A stretch of DNA of 64,000 bases from Limnobacter litoralis (lineage in GTDB: Bacteria; Pseudomonadota; Gammaproteobacteria; Burkholderiales; Burkholderiaceae_B), in contig NZ_BSOJ01000001.1 of the NCBI RefSeq assembly GCF_030160455.1, positions 1 through 64,000 of the forward strand, given 5' to 3'. The notes below the pieces were generated by a model. The model saw only the letters and a program-made list of their open reading frames with translations. It was not told the origin of the DNA and ran no database searches. Both the position numbers and the translations under genes were made by a program. Shown here piece after piece: positions 36,897 through 46,408 of the stretch (position 1 is the first letter of the stretch; every line of letters starts with the position of its first letter).

Positions 36897-38051
36897 ATGT
36901 CCTCTATTGCAGAAACCAAGCCTGTTGAGTTTGATCTTCCTTCCAGTTCGGCGCCGGCCTCCAGCTGCAGCACTTCGCTGGCTTGGGCCAAGGTGCCCGA
37001 GCAGCCGTCTGCCGCCGAAAGGGCTGATCTGAAAAAAGAGATCAAGGCCTTGCTGAAAGCACGTGATGCGGTGTTGGTTGCCCATTATTACGTCGATGCC
37101 GAGCTGCAAGACTTGGCGGAAGAAACCGGTGGTTGTGTGTCGGACTCTCTTGAAATGGCGCGCTTCGGCCGTGAAAGTACCCACAAAAACTTGGTGGTGG
37201 CGGGTGTGCGTTTCATGGGCGAGACCAGCAAGATTCTGAATCCAGAAAAACGGGTATTCATGCCCGATCTGGAGGCCACCTGTTCGCTTGATCTGGGTTG
37301 CCCTGCTGAAGAATTTGCGGCTTTCTGTGATCAGCACCCCGACCGAACCGTGGTGGTGTATGCCAACACCAGTGCGGCGGTAAAGGCCCGCGCAGACTGG
37401 ATGGTGACCTCCAGCATTGCGCTGGACATTGTGGGGCACCTTCACGCCCGTGGTGAAAAAATTCTGTGGGCACCTGACCGTCATTTGGGTCAATACATTC
37501 AGCGTCAAACCGGTGCCGACATGATTCTGTGGCAAGGGTCTTGCCTTGTTCATGACGAGTTTAAATACGAAGAACTGAAGCTGCTGAAGGAAAAGCACCC
37601 TGGTGCGATGGTGCTGGTGCATCCGGAGTCACCAGCTGAAGTGGTGGCCATGGCGGATGTGGTGGGTTCAACCACGCAGTTGATCAAAGCGACGCAAACC
37701 AGCGGTGTCCATGAATTCATTGTGGCCACCGACAATGGCATCTTGCACAAGATGCGCCAAGCTGCGCCCGGCAAGGTGCTGATTGAGGCGCCGACTGCTG
37801 GCAATTCTGCAACTTGCAAAAGCTGTGCGCATTGCCCATGGATGGCCATGAATGGTCTGCGCAACCTGCGTGACGTACTGCGCGATGGCTTTGATTCAGG
37901 CGTGGGTGAGGTATTGGTGGATGCTGATCTGGGGCGTCAGGCCTACCGGTGTATTGATCGAATGCTCGATTTTGCCAAAACCCATGGAATATCCGGCCCC
38001 CGTGGCCAGAACTCCGTGTCGGATGCCCACCGTGGCATCGGTCCCGCCTGA
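36897..38051 (+). CDS. nadA: Quinolinate synthase
   Basis: A 384-residue [4Fe-4S] enzyme that condenses iminoaspartate with dihydroxyacetone phosphate to quinolinate. [37 protein letters not shown] and the cluster cysteines in [14 protein letters not shown] and [11 protein letters not shown] fit the family. It is 26 bases ahead of nadC in one operon and divergent from the CsgG-like operon. Confidence 0.97.
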   Translation: MSSIAETKPVEFDLPSSSAPASSCSTSLAWAKVPEQPSAAERADLKKEIKALLKARDAVLVAHYYVDAELQDLAEETGGCVSDSLEMARFGRESTHKNLVVAGVRFMGETSKILNPEKRVFMPDLEATCSLDLGCPAEEFAAFCDQHPDRTVVVYANTSAAVKARADWMVTSSIALDIVGHLHARGEKILWAPDRHLGQYIQRQTGADMILWQGSCLVHDEFKYEELKLLKEKHPGAMVLVHPESPAEVVAMADVVGSTTQLIKATQTSGVHEFIVATDNGILHKMRQAAPGKVLIEAPTAGNSATCKSCAHCPWMAMNGLRNLRDVLRDGFDSGVGEVLVDADLGRQAYRCIDRMLDFAKTHGISGPRGQNSVSDAHRGIGPA

Positions 38052-38077
38052 GCGTGACTTCATCACAGGATATTGAA

Positions 38078-38944
38078 ATGTCTCGATCCGAGTTGTTTTT
38101 GACCTTTGGCCCGGCGCTGGAAATGGCGTTGCTGGGCAATGTGCAGTCCGCCTTGTCAGAGGACATTGGCAGTTGCGATTATACGGGCTTGCTCATTGAA
38201 GCTGGCCAACGATGCAGGGCGCAACTGGTGTGCCGCGACCCAGCCGTGGTGTGTGGGCAACCCTGGTTTGACAAGGTGTTTGAAGTGCTTGACCCCACTG
38301 CGACAGTGCTTTGGCATGTGGCAGAGGGCTCGGTGGTGGAGCCCGGCACTGTGGTGTGCGAAATCGACGGATTTGCCCGACCGATGATGACTGCAGAACG
38401 TTCAGCCATGAATTTTCTGCAGCTGCTGAGCGCCGTGGCCACCTGCACCAGACACTACGCCGAGCTTGTTAAAGGCACGCGTGCCGCCGTCCTGGACACC
38501 AGAAAAACACTGCCAGGGCTTCGTCTGGCCCAAAAATACGCCGTGCGTGTGGGTGGTGGCGAGAATCAGCGTCTTGCTTTGTACGACGGCATTCTCATCA
38601 AAGAAAACCACATTGCGACAGCGGGCGGTATTTCCCAGGCCCTGGCCAACGCAGACAAAGTGAGATCACCCGGTGTGACGGTTCAGATTGAGGTGGAAAC
38701 CCTGGCGCAGCTGGACGAGGCACTTGCAGCGGGTGCGACGTCTGTGTTGCTGGACAATTTCACCCTGGAGATGATGCGTGACGCGGTCGCCAGAACCGCA
38801 GGGCGTGCCCTGCTGGAAGCCTCGGGTGGCGTGAATGAGTCCACTGTGAGGGCAATCGCCGAAACCGGCGTAGATCGCATTTCAGTCGGCGCCCTGACCA
38901 AAGATGTCAAGGCAACCGACTATTCACTGCGGGTGGTTGCTTAG
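38078..38944 (+). CDS. nadC: Nicotinate-nucleotide pyrophosphorylase (quinolinate phosphoribosyltransferase)
   Basis: This 288-residue enzyme converts quinolinate and PRPP to nicotinate mononucleotide. ALSEDIGSCDYTG, MNFLQLLSAVATCTRHYAEL, LDTRKTLPGLRLAQKYAV and the TSVLLDNFTLEMMRDAV motif are diagnostic. I chose the ATG at 38078; a GTG at 38054 would add eight residues right after the nadA stop. It ends eight bases before the convergent nadB. Confidence 0.96.
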   Translation: MSRSELFLTFGPALEMALLGNVQSALSEDIGSCDYTGLLIEAGQRCRAQLVCRDPAVVCGQPWFDKVFEVLDPTATVLWHVAEGSVVEPGTVVCEIDGFARPMMTAERSAMNFLQLLSAVATCTRHYAELVKGTRAAVLDTRKTLPGLRLAQKYAVRVGGGENQRLALYDGILIKENHIATAGGISQALANADKVRSPGVTVQIEVETLAQLDEALAAGATSVLLDNFTLEMMRDAVARTAGRALLEASGGVNESTVRAIAETGVDRISVGALTKDVKATDYSLRVVA

Positions 38945-38952
38945 CTGCGGTT

Positions 38953-40569
38953 TTAAAAGGACTGTCCGTTTTTGCGCGGGCGTTGCAACACCGTGGGAAA
39001 GGCCTTGGGGAGGGTGTTTTTGTGGTCTGCGCTGTAGTGCAAACCTCGGCTTTCCTTGCGCAACAGGGCACTGGTGATGATCAAGTCGGCCACGTCTACC
39101 AGGTTGCGCAGTTCCAGTAAGTCGCGGCTAACCCTGAAGTGACTGTAAAACTCGGCAATTTCGTCACGCAGCAGTTTGATCCGGTGTTGGGCGCGCTCCA
39201 GGCGTTTGTCAGTTCGCACAATACCCACGTAATTCCACATGGTTTGACGCAGTTCGGCCCAGTTGTGCGAAATAACCACTTCTTCATCTGGATCGGTTAC
39301 CCGGCTTTCATCCCATTCTGGCAATTCCATGGATTCACGGTTGGGTTTGCTCAAAATGTGGCTGGAGGCGGCTTGACCCATGACCACGCACTCAAGCAGA
39401 CTGTTGCTGGCCAGGCGGTTGGCGCCGTGCAAGCCCGTGTAAGCGGTTTCGCCCACGGCATACAGGCCCGGAATGTCGGTGCGTGCGTTGAAGTCAGTGA
39501 CCACGCCACCACAGGTGTAATGCGCAGCCGGAACGACTGGAATACCTTGTTTTGTGATGTCGATGCCCAATTCAAGGCAGCGTTTGTAAATTGTCGGAAA
39601 GTGCTTTTTCAATTTGTCGGCGGGCTCGTGGCTGATGTCCAGATACACACAATCCAAGCCACGCTTTTTCATTTCAAAGTCGATGGCGCGGGCCACCACG
39701 TCGCGCGGCGCAAGTTCCGCGCGTTCATCGTGCTCGGGCATGAAGCGCGTGCCATCGGGAAGTTTCAGCAAACCACCTTCACCCCGAACCGCCTCTGAAA
39801 TCAGAAAGCTTTTGGCGTAGGGGTGGTACAGACAGGTGGGGTGGAACTGGATGAATTCCATGTTGGCCACACGGCAGCCTGCACGCCAGGCCATGGCGAT
39901 GCCGTCGCCGGTCGCCGTGTCGGGGTTCGTGGTGTAGTTGTACACTTTGCCTGCGCCACCACAAGCCAGAACAATGTACGGGCAAGTCAGCGTGAACACC
40001 CGCTGGCTGTTTTCGTCGAGAATGTACGCGCCCAGAATGCCCGCTTTCTTTTCGTTCAGCCGATCGCCTGTGATGAGGTCGATGACCATGTGATGCTCGA
40101 ACAGCTGTATGTTGGGGTGCTTGCGGACCTGGGCTTCCAGCGTGGTTTGGACGGCGTCGCCCGTGGCGTCAGCCACGTGCAGGATTCGACGGTGGCTGTG
40201 GCCACCCTCGCGAGTCAGGTGAAAGCCGTCTTTGTCTTTGGCCTGCGTTTCAGCGGGGTTTTCTTCTCGGGAAAAGGGGACGCCTTTTTCAACCAGCCAG
40301 TCGATGGCGGCCGATGCATTTTCAAGGATGTACTGAACGGCGTCTCGTTCACAAAGGCCCGCACCCGCAATCAGGGTGTCTTCGACGTGTTCTTCCACGG
40401 AGTCTGCCGGGTCGCGTACTGCGGCGATTCCGCCTTGTGCCCAGCGACTGGCGTTGTCAGAAACCGAGCGCTTGCAAATGATGGCGACTTTCAATTTGTC
40501 AGCCAGTTGCAAGGCAGTGGTCAGGCCTGCCAGTCCGCTTCCGATGATGGCAACGTCGAATTGTTTCAT
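38953..40569 (-). CDS. nadB: L-aspartate oxidase
   Basis: A 538-residue FAD protein that oxidises L-aspartate to iminoaspartate for NadA. DVAIIGSGLAGLTTALQLA is the FAD fold, SDNASRWAQGGIAAVRDP and the EGGHSHRRILHVADATG motif are typical, and GLHGANRLASNSLLECVVMG near the end is diagnostic of NadB. Complete. It is encoded on the opposite strand to its partner genes nadA and nadC and converges with nadC. Confidence 0.97.
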   Translation of the reverse strand: MKQFDVAIIGSGLAGLTTALQLADKLKVAIICKRSVSDNASRWAQGGIAAVRDPADSVEEHVEDTLIAGAGLCERDAVQYILENASAAIDWLVEKGVPFSREENPAETQAKDKDGFHLTREGGHSHRRILHVADATGDAVQTTLEAQVRKHPNIQLFEHHMVIDLITGDRLNEKKAGILGAYILDENSQRVFTLTCPYIVLACGGAGKVYNYTTNPDTATGDGIAMAWRAGCRVANMEFIQFHPTCLYHPYAKSFLISEAVRGEGGLLKLPDGTRFMPEHDERAELAPRDVVARAIDFEMKKRGLDCVYLDISHEPADKLKKHFPTIYKRCLELGIDITKQGIPVVPAAHYTCGGVVTDFNARTDIPGLYAVGETAYTGLHGANRLASNSLLECVVMGQAASSHILSKPNRESMELPEWDESRVTDPDEEVVISHNWAELRQTMWNYVGIVRTDKRLERAQHRIKLLRDEIAEFYSHFRVSRDLLELRNLVDVADLIITSALLRKESRGLHYSADHKNTLPKAFPTVLQRPRKNGQSF

Positions 40570-40670
40570 GGTGATACTGCTCTGATGACGAAATGATTAC
40601 GATAGTCCTACATCATAGCTAAGTCATAGGCTGATATGATCACGAGGTTCAAAAATTTCAGGGGTTATGC

Positions 40671-41504
40671 ATGTGGGATCTGCTTTTGCTGGGCAAGGCT
40701 GCAGTCATGGGTGTTGTGGAGGGGCTGACTGAGTTTTTGCCCATTTCGTCCACCGGGCATCTGATCTTGACGGGCAGTCTGATCGATTTCACCTCAGAAA
40801 AGGCGAAGGTGTTCGAAATCGTGATTCAGTTTGCGGCTATTCTGGCGGTCGTGATGAATTACAAGGTGCGAGTCGTGAGCACTTTAAAAGGACTTGGCAA
40901 AGACCCTGTTGCGAACCGGTTTACCCTGAACCTGTTTTTGGCATTCTTGCCAGCCGCCGTGCTGGGTTTGATTTTTGCCCACAAAATCAAGGAATACCTG
41001 TTTTCACCCTTGCCGGTTGCACTGGCCTTCATCGGCGGTGGTTTTGCCATTTTGTGGATTGAACGTCGCGTGGCCAGTCCTGAGCACGCCCCCAGAGTGC
41101 AGGCCGTGGACGAGATGCACTGGAGTGACGCGCTCAAGGTGGGTTTTGCACAATGTTTGGCCCTGATTCCCGGCATGTCGCGTTCAGGCTCGACCATCAT
41201 GGGTGCGTTGTGGTTTGGCATGTCGAGAATGGCAGCCACCGAGTTTTCATTTCTGTTGGCCATGCCTGTGATTTTTGCTGCAACTGCTTACGAATTGTTC
41301 AAAAGCCGTGACCTGCTGAGCATGGCAGACCTGCCGCTGTTTGCTGTGGGTTCGGTGTTCAGTTTCATCAGTGCTTTTGTGTGTGTGCGCTGGTTGTTGC
41401 GTTATGTTGCCCAGCATGACTTCAGGCTTTTTGCCTGGTATCGCATTGCATTTGGTGTGCTGGTTTTGTTGACCGCTCAAATGGGCTGGATTTCCTGGGC
41501 GTAA
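40671..41504 (+). CDS. uppP: Undecaprenyl-diphosphatase
   Basis: This 277-residue membrane enzyme recycles undecaprenyl diphosphate for cell-wall and LPS synthesis and can give bacitracin resistance. The two catalytic regions are [19 protein letters not shown] and [16 protein letters not shown], with about eight membrane helices. A GGGG-type ribosome site precedes the ATG. Its 3' end overlaps the convergent GGDEF/EAL gene by 28 bases. Confidence 0.97.
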   Translation: MWDLLLLGKAAVMGVVEGLTEFLPISSTGHLILTGSLIDFTSEKAKVFEIVIQFAAILAVVMNYKVRVVSTLKGLGKDPVANRFTLNLFLAFLPAAVLGLIFAHKIKEYLFSPLPVALAFIGGGFAILWIERRVASPEHAPRVQAVDEMHWSDALKVGFAQCLALIPGMSRSGSTIMGALWFGMSRMAATEFSFLLAMPVIFAATAYELFKSRDLLSMADLPLFAVGSVFSFISAFVCVRWLLRYVAQHDFRLFAWYRIAFGVLVLLTAQMGWISWA

Positions 41505-43498
41505 CTGCCCAGCAGGTGCTTGGCCATGAATTCGTCGAAGGGAATTGGCATGGACAGCCAGTATCCTTGCACATAGTCTGCGCCCAGGTTGCACACCTGC
41601 TGGTATTCCTCATCGGTTTCCACGCCCTCGGTGGTAACCACCAAGCCCATGATGTGTCCCATTTCAATGGTGGATTCCAGAATGATGGCACTGTCGGTGT
41701 CTTTGTGACAGTTTTGTACCAGTGAACGATCAATTTTCAGTTCAGACACCGGGAATTTTTTGAGATAGGACAGTGAGGAATATCCCGCGCCAAAGTCGTC
41801 GATGGACAGGTGGTAGCCCAGTTTAGAGAATCCTTCGAGGATGTTGAGTGCTTGCTCAGGATCCTTCATGGACGCACTCTCCGTGATTTCCAGGGTGATG
41901 AACCGGGCATCGTCGGGGTGCTTGGTGTTCAGCGACCTGGCAAAGTCAAGCAGCCTGGAGTCCTCCAGGTCAATGGCAGACAAATTCATGGACAGTGTGA
42001 TGCCCTGGGTGTTGCACTGACTCACCAAGGTGTGCACTTTCTGTAAAACAATCTGGGAGATCTCCTTGATCAGCCCGGTCTGCTCTGCCAGTTCGATAAA
42101 GCCCCCTGGCGCAATCAGTCCACGGGTAGGGTGGTTCCAGCGAATCAAGACTTCCGCCTGTGTGATGGTGTTGTTTCGCACATTTAACTTGGGCTGAAAA
42201 TACAGCTCAAACTGATCGGCCGCAATCGCCTCTTTCAATTCGGTCAACAAAGCCAGTCTTCGCGTGGATCGAATTTCCAGTTTTCGCTCGAATTCGATCC
42301 AGTTTCGTTGTGTTTTCTTGGCGAGTTGGCGTGCAATTTCGGCGCGTCTCAACAAGGTCTCCGGGCTGTCCCCGTCTTGAGGAAAGTGTGCGATCCCCGC
42401 GTGACTCTGAATGTCAAGCGTGTATCCTGCAACGTGCACCGTGTTATTCAGCTCTCTGCCATGAGGCACTTGCTCGATCAGCCGCTTTGCGATCGCCCTT
42501 GGCATGACTGTGCAGAACAGGTTGCCCTCAAGCCTGGCCATCACAATACTTTGCTTGAAGAAGCGGCGTGCCTTGCAGGCAAATCTGATCAGAACTGCAT
42601 CGGAAATGTCGTGTCCGAGCACTTCATTGATGGAGTCCAGATTGTCGGCGCCCCAAGTGATCAATGTCAGGGGTTCGCGCGCATTTTTGATTCGATCGAG
42701 CAAGGCGAAAAACAGAAAAGCACGATTGTCCAGGCCCGTCAGCGCGTCTCGATAGGCGGTTTGTCGAATGTGTTTTTCACGATCGTGGATCAGGCGCGAC
42801 ATTTGTCGAAAAGATTGGGTCAGCGTTTGCAGTTCGTAAATATCACAGTCGGGCAGTGGGCTGTCCGTTCGTTCAGCCGCCACTTTTTCGCAGGTGGTTG
42901 CCAATTTCCTGAGTGGCTTTCTGACGCATCTTGAAATCCAGTCGCTGGAAAAAAAACTGATGAGCAGTATTAAAAAACCCAGACTAACCAGGTCAGGAGT
43001 GGATACATTGCCGATCGGATCGCTGTTTGAAAAGCTCGTCCAGACAGTGAGGGTGTCGTGTTGTCCTTCATCGGATTTTGAATCGACTTCCATGAAATGA
43101 AGCAGTTGACCTTCGGAGCAATGGGCGATTTGAATACGACCTTGACCTGATTCGTGTTCGGCGGGCAATTCGCAGTTCTTGGGCCAGTCTACCGTCAATC
43201 GCGCTGCTTCAAGATTGCCGTGATAGTAGAAAACGGGTTGATTGCTTTGGGCGCTGTCGATTGATTCGTGATGACTGTCGTCAGTTTGTAGCTCGTGAAG
43301 TCGACTTTGGAGCATCGTGTCGGCCTGCCGAGCCTGTTCGCTTTGAATCTGGTTTGCGACAATTGCGTAGATGGCCAATGCAAGCAACAGCATTGAGACC
43401 AGGCAGGCTTGAAAAGCGTGCAGGCGAAGTGAGTCGTGAAAGCGGAACTTCCATTGAACTGGCGTGTTCTTGTCGGGTTGTGGCAATTCGCTGGACAT
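41477..43498 (-). CDS. Membrane-bound GGDEF/EAL protein, probable c-di-GMP phosphodiesterase
   Basis: A 673-residue protein with TM1 (about 31-50), a periplasmic region of roughly 120 residues, TM2 (about 170-188), a HAMP-like linker, a GGDEF-type domain (about 245-400) and an EAL domain (about 412-665). The GGDEF signature is degenerate (LEGNL at 323-327), so cyclase activity is unlikely. The EAL domain keeps EVLIRW (449), [28 protein letters not shown] and EGVET, so it should hydrolyse c-di-GMP. The periplasmic region has two cysteines (CEL and HCSEG) that may sense redox or bind a ligand. Possible link to surface attachment is only by function. Confidence 0.92.
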   Translation of the reverse strand: MSSELPQPDKNTPVQWKFRFHDSLRLHAFQACLVSMLLLALAIYAIVANQIQSEQARQADTMLQSRLHELQTDDSHHESIDSAQSNQPVFYYHGNLEAARLTVDWPKNCELPAEHESGQGRIQIAHCSEGQLLHFMEVDSKSDEGQHDTLTVWTSFSNSDPIGNVSTPDLVSLGFLILLISFFSSDWISRCVRKPLRKLATTCEKVAAERTDSPLPDCDIYELQTLTQSFRQMSRLIHDREKHIRQTAYRDALTGLDNRAFLFFALLDRIKNAREPLTLITWGADNLDSINEVLGHDISDAVLIRFACKARRFFKQSIVMARLEGNLFCTVMPRAIAKRLIEQVPHGRELNNTVHVAGYTLDIQSHAGIAHFPQDGDSPETLLRRAEIARQLAKKTQRNWIEFERKLEIRSTRRLALLTELKEAIAADQFELYFQPKLNVRNNTITQAEVLIRWNHPTRGLIAPGGFIELAEQTGLIKEISQIVLQKVHTLVSQCNTQGITLSMNLSAIDLEDSRLLDFARSLNTKHPDDARFITLEITESASMKDPEQALNILEGFSKLGYHLSIDDFGAGYSSLSYLKKFPVSELKIDRSLVQNCHKDTDSAIILESTIEMGHIMGLVVTTEGVETDEEYQQVCNLGADYVQGYWLSMPIPFDEFMAKHLLGSYAQEIQPI

Positions 43499-43584
43499 GG
43501 CTGCAAGAACGGTCTGATCAGGCTTGCAGTGTACGATTCAGTGTGCCGCAGAAAAATACCGCATGCGGGGTGTGTTCTACCCGG

Positions 43585-44310
43585 TCAGGATGAGACTCGC
43601 TCGAACACCAGGTCCCAAACCCCGTGGCCCAGGCGCAAGCCCCTGTTCTCGAATTTGGTCAGCGGCCGGGTGTCTGGCCTGGGCGCAAAACCTGAGGCAG
43701 TGTTTTTGAGTAGAGGTTCGCCTTGAAGAACTTCCAGCATGTGCATGGCGTAGTTTTCCCAGTCTGTGGCGCAATGCAGGATCGCCCCGGGCTTTAGCTT
43801 TTTGCACAAGTGCGAGATGAACTCGGGTTGGATCAGCCGACGCTTGTGATGTCTGGCTTTGCGCCATGGATCGGGAAAGTAGATGAGGACGCGACTCAGG
43901 CTGCTGTCGGGAATCATGTCACGCAGAACCTCAACCACATCATGGGAGATGATCCGGATGTTGTGGATGTCTTCTTCGCCAATTTTCTTCAGAAGTGACC
44001 CAACACCCGCGGTGTAGATTTCAACACCCAGGTAATTGACCTCTGGATGTGCTTTTGCAATTTTGGCCGTGGTTTCGCCCATGCCAAAACCGATCTCAAG
44101 CCAGTTGTCAGCCTGCCGGCCAAATCGTGTTTCAAACTGTATAGGCTCGGTGGCCGAGTATTGGATGCCCCACACGGGCATGCCCTGTTCGACCGCACGT
44201 TCTTGCGCCTTGGAAATATGCCCGCGCCGTTTGACGAAACTGCGGATGTGTTTCTGACGGAAGTCTTCTTCGGTCAGTAAGGGGGCGGGCTGATGGCTTT
44301 CTGAATTCAT
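43585..44310 (-). CDS. trmB: tRNA (guanine-46-N7)-methyltransferase
   Basis: This 241-residue enzyme makes m7G46 in tRNA variable loops. [20 protein letters not shown] is the SAM motif, [16 protein letters not shown] follows, and [21 protein letters not shown] is the family hallmark. The start at 44310 overlaps the thiG stop by 4 bases; the longer frame upstream is inside thiG. It is thus coupled to thiamine genes rather than to RNA genes. Confidence 0.95.
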   Translation of the reverse strand: MNSESHQPAPLLTEEDFRQKHIRSFVKRRGHISKAQERAVEQGMPVWGIQYSATEPIQFETRFGRQADNWLEIGFGMGETTAKIAKAHPEVNYLGVEIYTAGVGSLLKKIGEEDIHNIRIISHDVVEVLRDMIPDSSLSRVLIYFPDPWRKARHHKRRLIQPEFISHLCKKLKPGAILHCATDWENYAMHMLEVLQGEPLLKNTASGFAPRPDTRPLTKFENRGLRLGHGVWDLVFERVSS

Positions 44311-45110
44311 GGTTTGGCGGACGAGATGACCCCTTCGGTCGGAGAAGAAGGGCTCGCTGTGTAATATTTTTTGGGCATGCGGCCAGCCAGATAAGCCAAG
44401 CGACCTGCTTGTGTGGCTAGTTTCATGGCGTGTGCCATTTGGATTGGGTCCCGGGCCTTGGCGATGGCCGTGTTCATGAGTACGCCGGCGCAACCCAGTT
44501 CCATTGCGATGGCGGCATCTGAGGCTGTACCAACACCCGCGTCAACAATGACAGGCACCTTGGCCTTTTCAAGGATCAGGTTGATGTTCCAGGGGTTGAG
44601 AATCCCCATGCCTGAACCAATCAGAGAGGCCAATGGCATGATGGCAAGGCAGCCTGCGTCTTCAAGCTTCTGGGCGTAAATGGGGTCGTCGGAACAATAC
44701 ACCATGACATCGAAGCCGTCTTTGACCAGCTCACGGGCGGCGATCAGGGTTTCTTCCATGTCTGGATACAGGTTGGTGGGGTCGCCCAGCACTTCGAGTT
44801 TGCACAGGTTGTGACCATCGAGCAATTCACGGCCCAAGCGCAGTGTTCGCACTGCGTCTTTGGCGGTGTAGCAGCCTGCGGAGTTGGGCAGGTAGGTGTA
44901 TTGGGAAGGCGGAACGTAATCCAGCAGGCTGGGTTGGTCAGCGTCCTGACCGATGTTGGTGCGACGAATGGCCACTGTCACGATTTCAGAGTCACTGGCG
45001 GCGATGGCCTGTCCGGTTTGTTCAAGGCTGGCGTATTTGCCAGTGCCTACCAGCAAACGGCTGCTGAATTCGCGTTTTCCCACTTTCCAGGTGTCTTGCA
45101 TTTCATTCAT
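44307..45110 (-). CDS. thiG: Thiazole synthase
   Basis: A 267-residue TIM-barrel enzyme that builds the thiazole phosphate of thiamine from DXP, dehydroglycine and ThiS thiocarboxylate. [33 protein letters not shown]-like [35 protein letters not shown] and [18 protein letters not shown] are diagnostic. The ATG at 45110 was preferred to a second ATG nine bases later; a longer upstream extension crosses the thiS region and is rejected. It begins 28 bases after thiS. Confidence 0.97.
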   Translation of the reverse strand: MNEMQDTWKVGKREFSSRLLVGTGKYASLEQTGQAIAASDSEIVTVAIRRTNIGQDADQPSLLDYVPPSQYTYLPNSAGCYTAKDAVRTLRLGRELLDGHNLCKLEVLGDPTNLYPDMEETLIAARELVKDGFDVMVYCSDDPIYAQKLEDAGCLAIMPLASLIGSGMGILNPWNINLILEKAKVPVIVDAGVGTASDAAIAMELGCAGVLMNTAIAKARDPIQMAHAMKLATQAGRLAYLAGRMPKKYYTASPSSPTEGVISSAKP

Positions 45111-45138
45111 GTGTACTGCTCCGTTGATTTGCCGACGA

Positions 45139-45339
45139 TCAGCCACCACCCACTGCCACCACGATTTCAAGTGTTGCACCTTCAGAAAGCCGGGTGCTTG
45201 CGTGAGCGCTTTTGGGAACGATGTCTCCGTCCAGTTCGACCGCAATGCGTTTCCCGACCAAATTCAATTCAGTCAGTAAATCCAGAACCGTGCTGTTGTC
45301 GTTTAAGGAGTGTGGCTTGCTGTTGACGGTGACTTGCAT
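45139..45339 (-). CDS. thiS: Sulphur-carrier protein ThiS
   Basis: This 66-residue ubiquitin-like protein carries sulphur as a C-terminal thiocarboxylate for ThiG. It starts [20 protein letters not shown] and ends VVAVGGG with the required Gly-Gly. [13 protein letters not shown] is the ThiS core. The start at 45339 gives the canonical N-terminus. No ThiF activator or ThiO/ThiH glycine or tyrosine enzyme is seen in this window. Confidence 0.94.
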   Translation of the reverse strand: MQVTVNSKPHSLNDNSTVLDLLTELNLVGKRIAVELDGDIVPKSAHASTRLSEGATLEIVVAVGGG

Positions 45340-45451
45340 GAAGGCGCAGGTGGCTGAAAGAAGTTTGTTACTATCAGTGGATTGGCTAGTTATATATTGT
45401 CGCATCATCCTTGCTCTTTGAGGCAGGTTCGCACAGATTTCGGAGCACCTT

Positions 45452-46408
45452 ATGCATTCAACCGTTCATCTTTTAAAGTCCACTAGTTTTCCGGCGGTCA
45501 AGCGCTTGAAGCTTGAAACCCTGCAGGTGAATTTGGGCTACCTGTGCAACCAGAGCTGCACCCATTGCCACGTGAATGCGGGGCCCAACCGCACAGAACT
45601 GATGCAGACGGCTGAAATCGATTTACTGATTGATCTTCTGGGGCAGGGGTGGGTTAAAACGCTTGATCTTACTGGTGGTGCGCCCGAGATGAACCCTGAG
45701 TTCAAGCGGTTGGTGCGTGCAGCCCGAGCGCGCAATGTGCATGTCATTGACCGCTGCAATTTGACCATTCTCGAGGAGCCAGGCTATGAAGATCTGGCCG
45801 ATTTTCTGGCGGAGCAGGGTGTTGAAGTGTGTGCATCGTTGCCCTGTTACCTTGAAGACAACGTGGACAAGCAACGCGGCAAGGGCGTGTTTGACGCCAG
45901 TATCGCCGGGTTGCAAAAGTTAAATGCCTTGGGCTACGGCGACACATTGCCCCTGAATTTGGTTTACAACCCGCAGGGCCCCAGTTTACCGCCCCCGCAA
46001 AAGGCGCTGGAGGCGGATTACAAGCGGGTGTTGGCCGAGAAGTTCGGAGTGCGTTTCAATGCCTTGTTGACCATCACCAACATGCCAATTGCCCGCTTTG
46101 GCAGCACCTTGATCAGCAAGGGCACGTTTGCCAGCTACATGGACACCCTGAAAGGGGCGTTTAATCCAGCCAACATGGATTCATTGATGTGCAAGTCTCT
46201 GGTGTCGGTCGACTATCAGGGCAATCTGTTTGATTGTGACTTCAATCAACAGCTTGGCTGGCCCATTCGCGATACCCAAGGCCGCGCCATGACCTTGCAT
46301 TCGCTGGCTCAAACCAGTCTTGACCAGATTGATGTGCTGGTGGGTGAACACTGCTATGGCTGCACTGCAGGTCAGGGCAGCAGCTGTGGCGGGGCGCTTG
46401 CGGCCTGA
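45452..46408 (+). CDS. ArsS-like radical SAM protein with C-terminal Cys-rich domain
   Basis: A 318-residue radical SAM protein. The cluster motif is CNQSCTHCHVNAGPNR (CxxxCxxC) after LETLQVNLGYL, and DLTGGAPEMNPEFK follows. The C-terminus has CDFNQQLGWP and ends CYGCTAGQGSSCGGALAA, the layout of the DUF3641-type domain in the ArsS/rSAM-SeCys family, members of which act in arsenosugar biosynthesis. All positions are cysteine; the stop is an ordinary TGA that ends the motif, with no hint of selenocysteine. No arsM or ars gene is nearby, so a role in arsenic chemistry is unproven. Its 3' end overlaps the next gene on the other strand by 37 bases. Confidence 0.82.
   Translation: MHSTVHLLKSTSFPAVKRLKLETLQVNLGYLCNQSCTHCHVNAGPNRTELMQTAEIDLLIDLLGQGWVKTLDLTGGAPEMNPEFKRLVRAARARNVHVIDRCNLTILEEPGYEDLADFLAEQGVEVCASLPCYLEDNVDKQRGKGVFDASIAGLQKLNALGYGDTLPLNLVYNPQGPSLPPPQKALEADYKRVLAEKFGVRFNALLTITNMPIARFGSTLISKGTFASYMDTLKGAFNPANMDSLMCKSLVSVDYQGNLFDCDFNQQLGWPIRDTQGRAMTLHSLAQTSLDQIDVLVGEHCYGCTAGQGSSCGGALAA

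Noticed and set aside
36753-37622. Minus-strand open frame of 289 codons upstream of the CsgG-like operon
   Set aside because: It is antisense to nadA, a complete and recognisable gene, and its translation is His/Arg-rich without domain features.
46300-46408. Possible selenocysteine in the ArsS-like protein
   Set aside because: All motif positions are encoded as cysteine and the only TGA is the terminal stop; no SECIS-like hairpin was evident after it.
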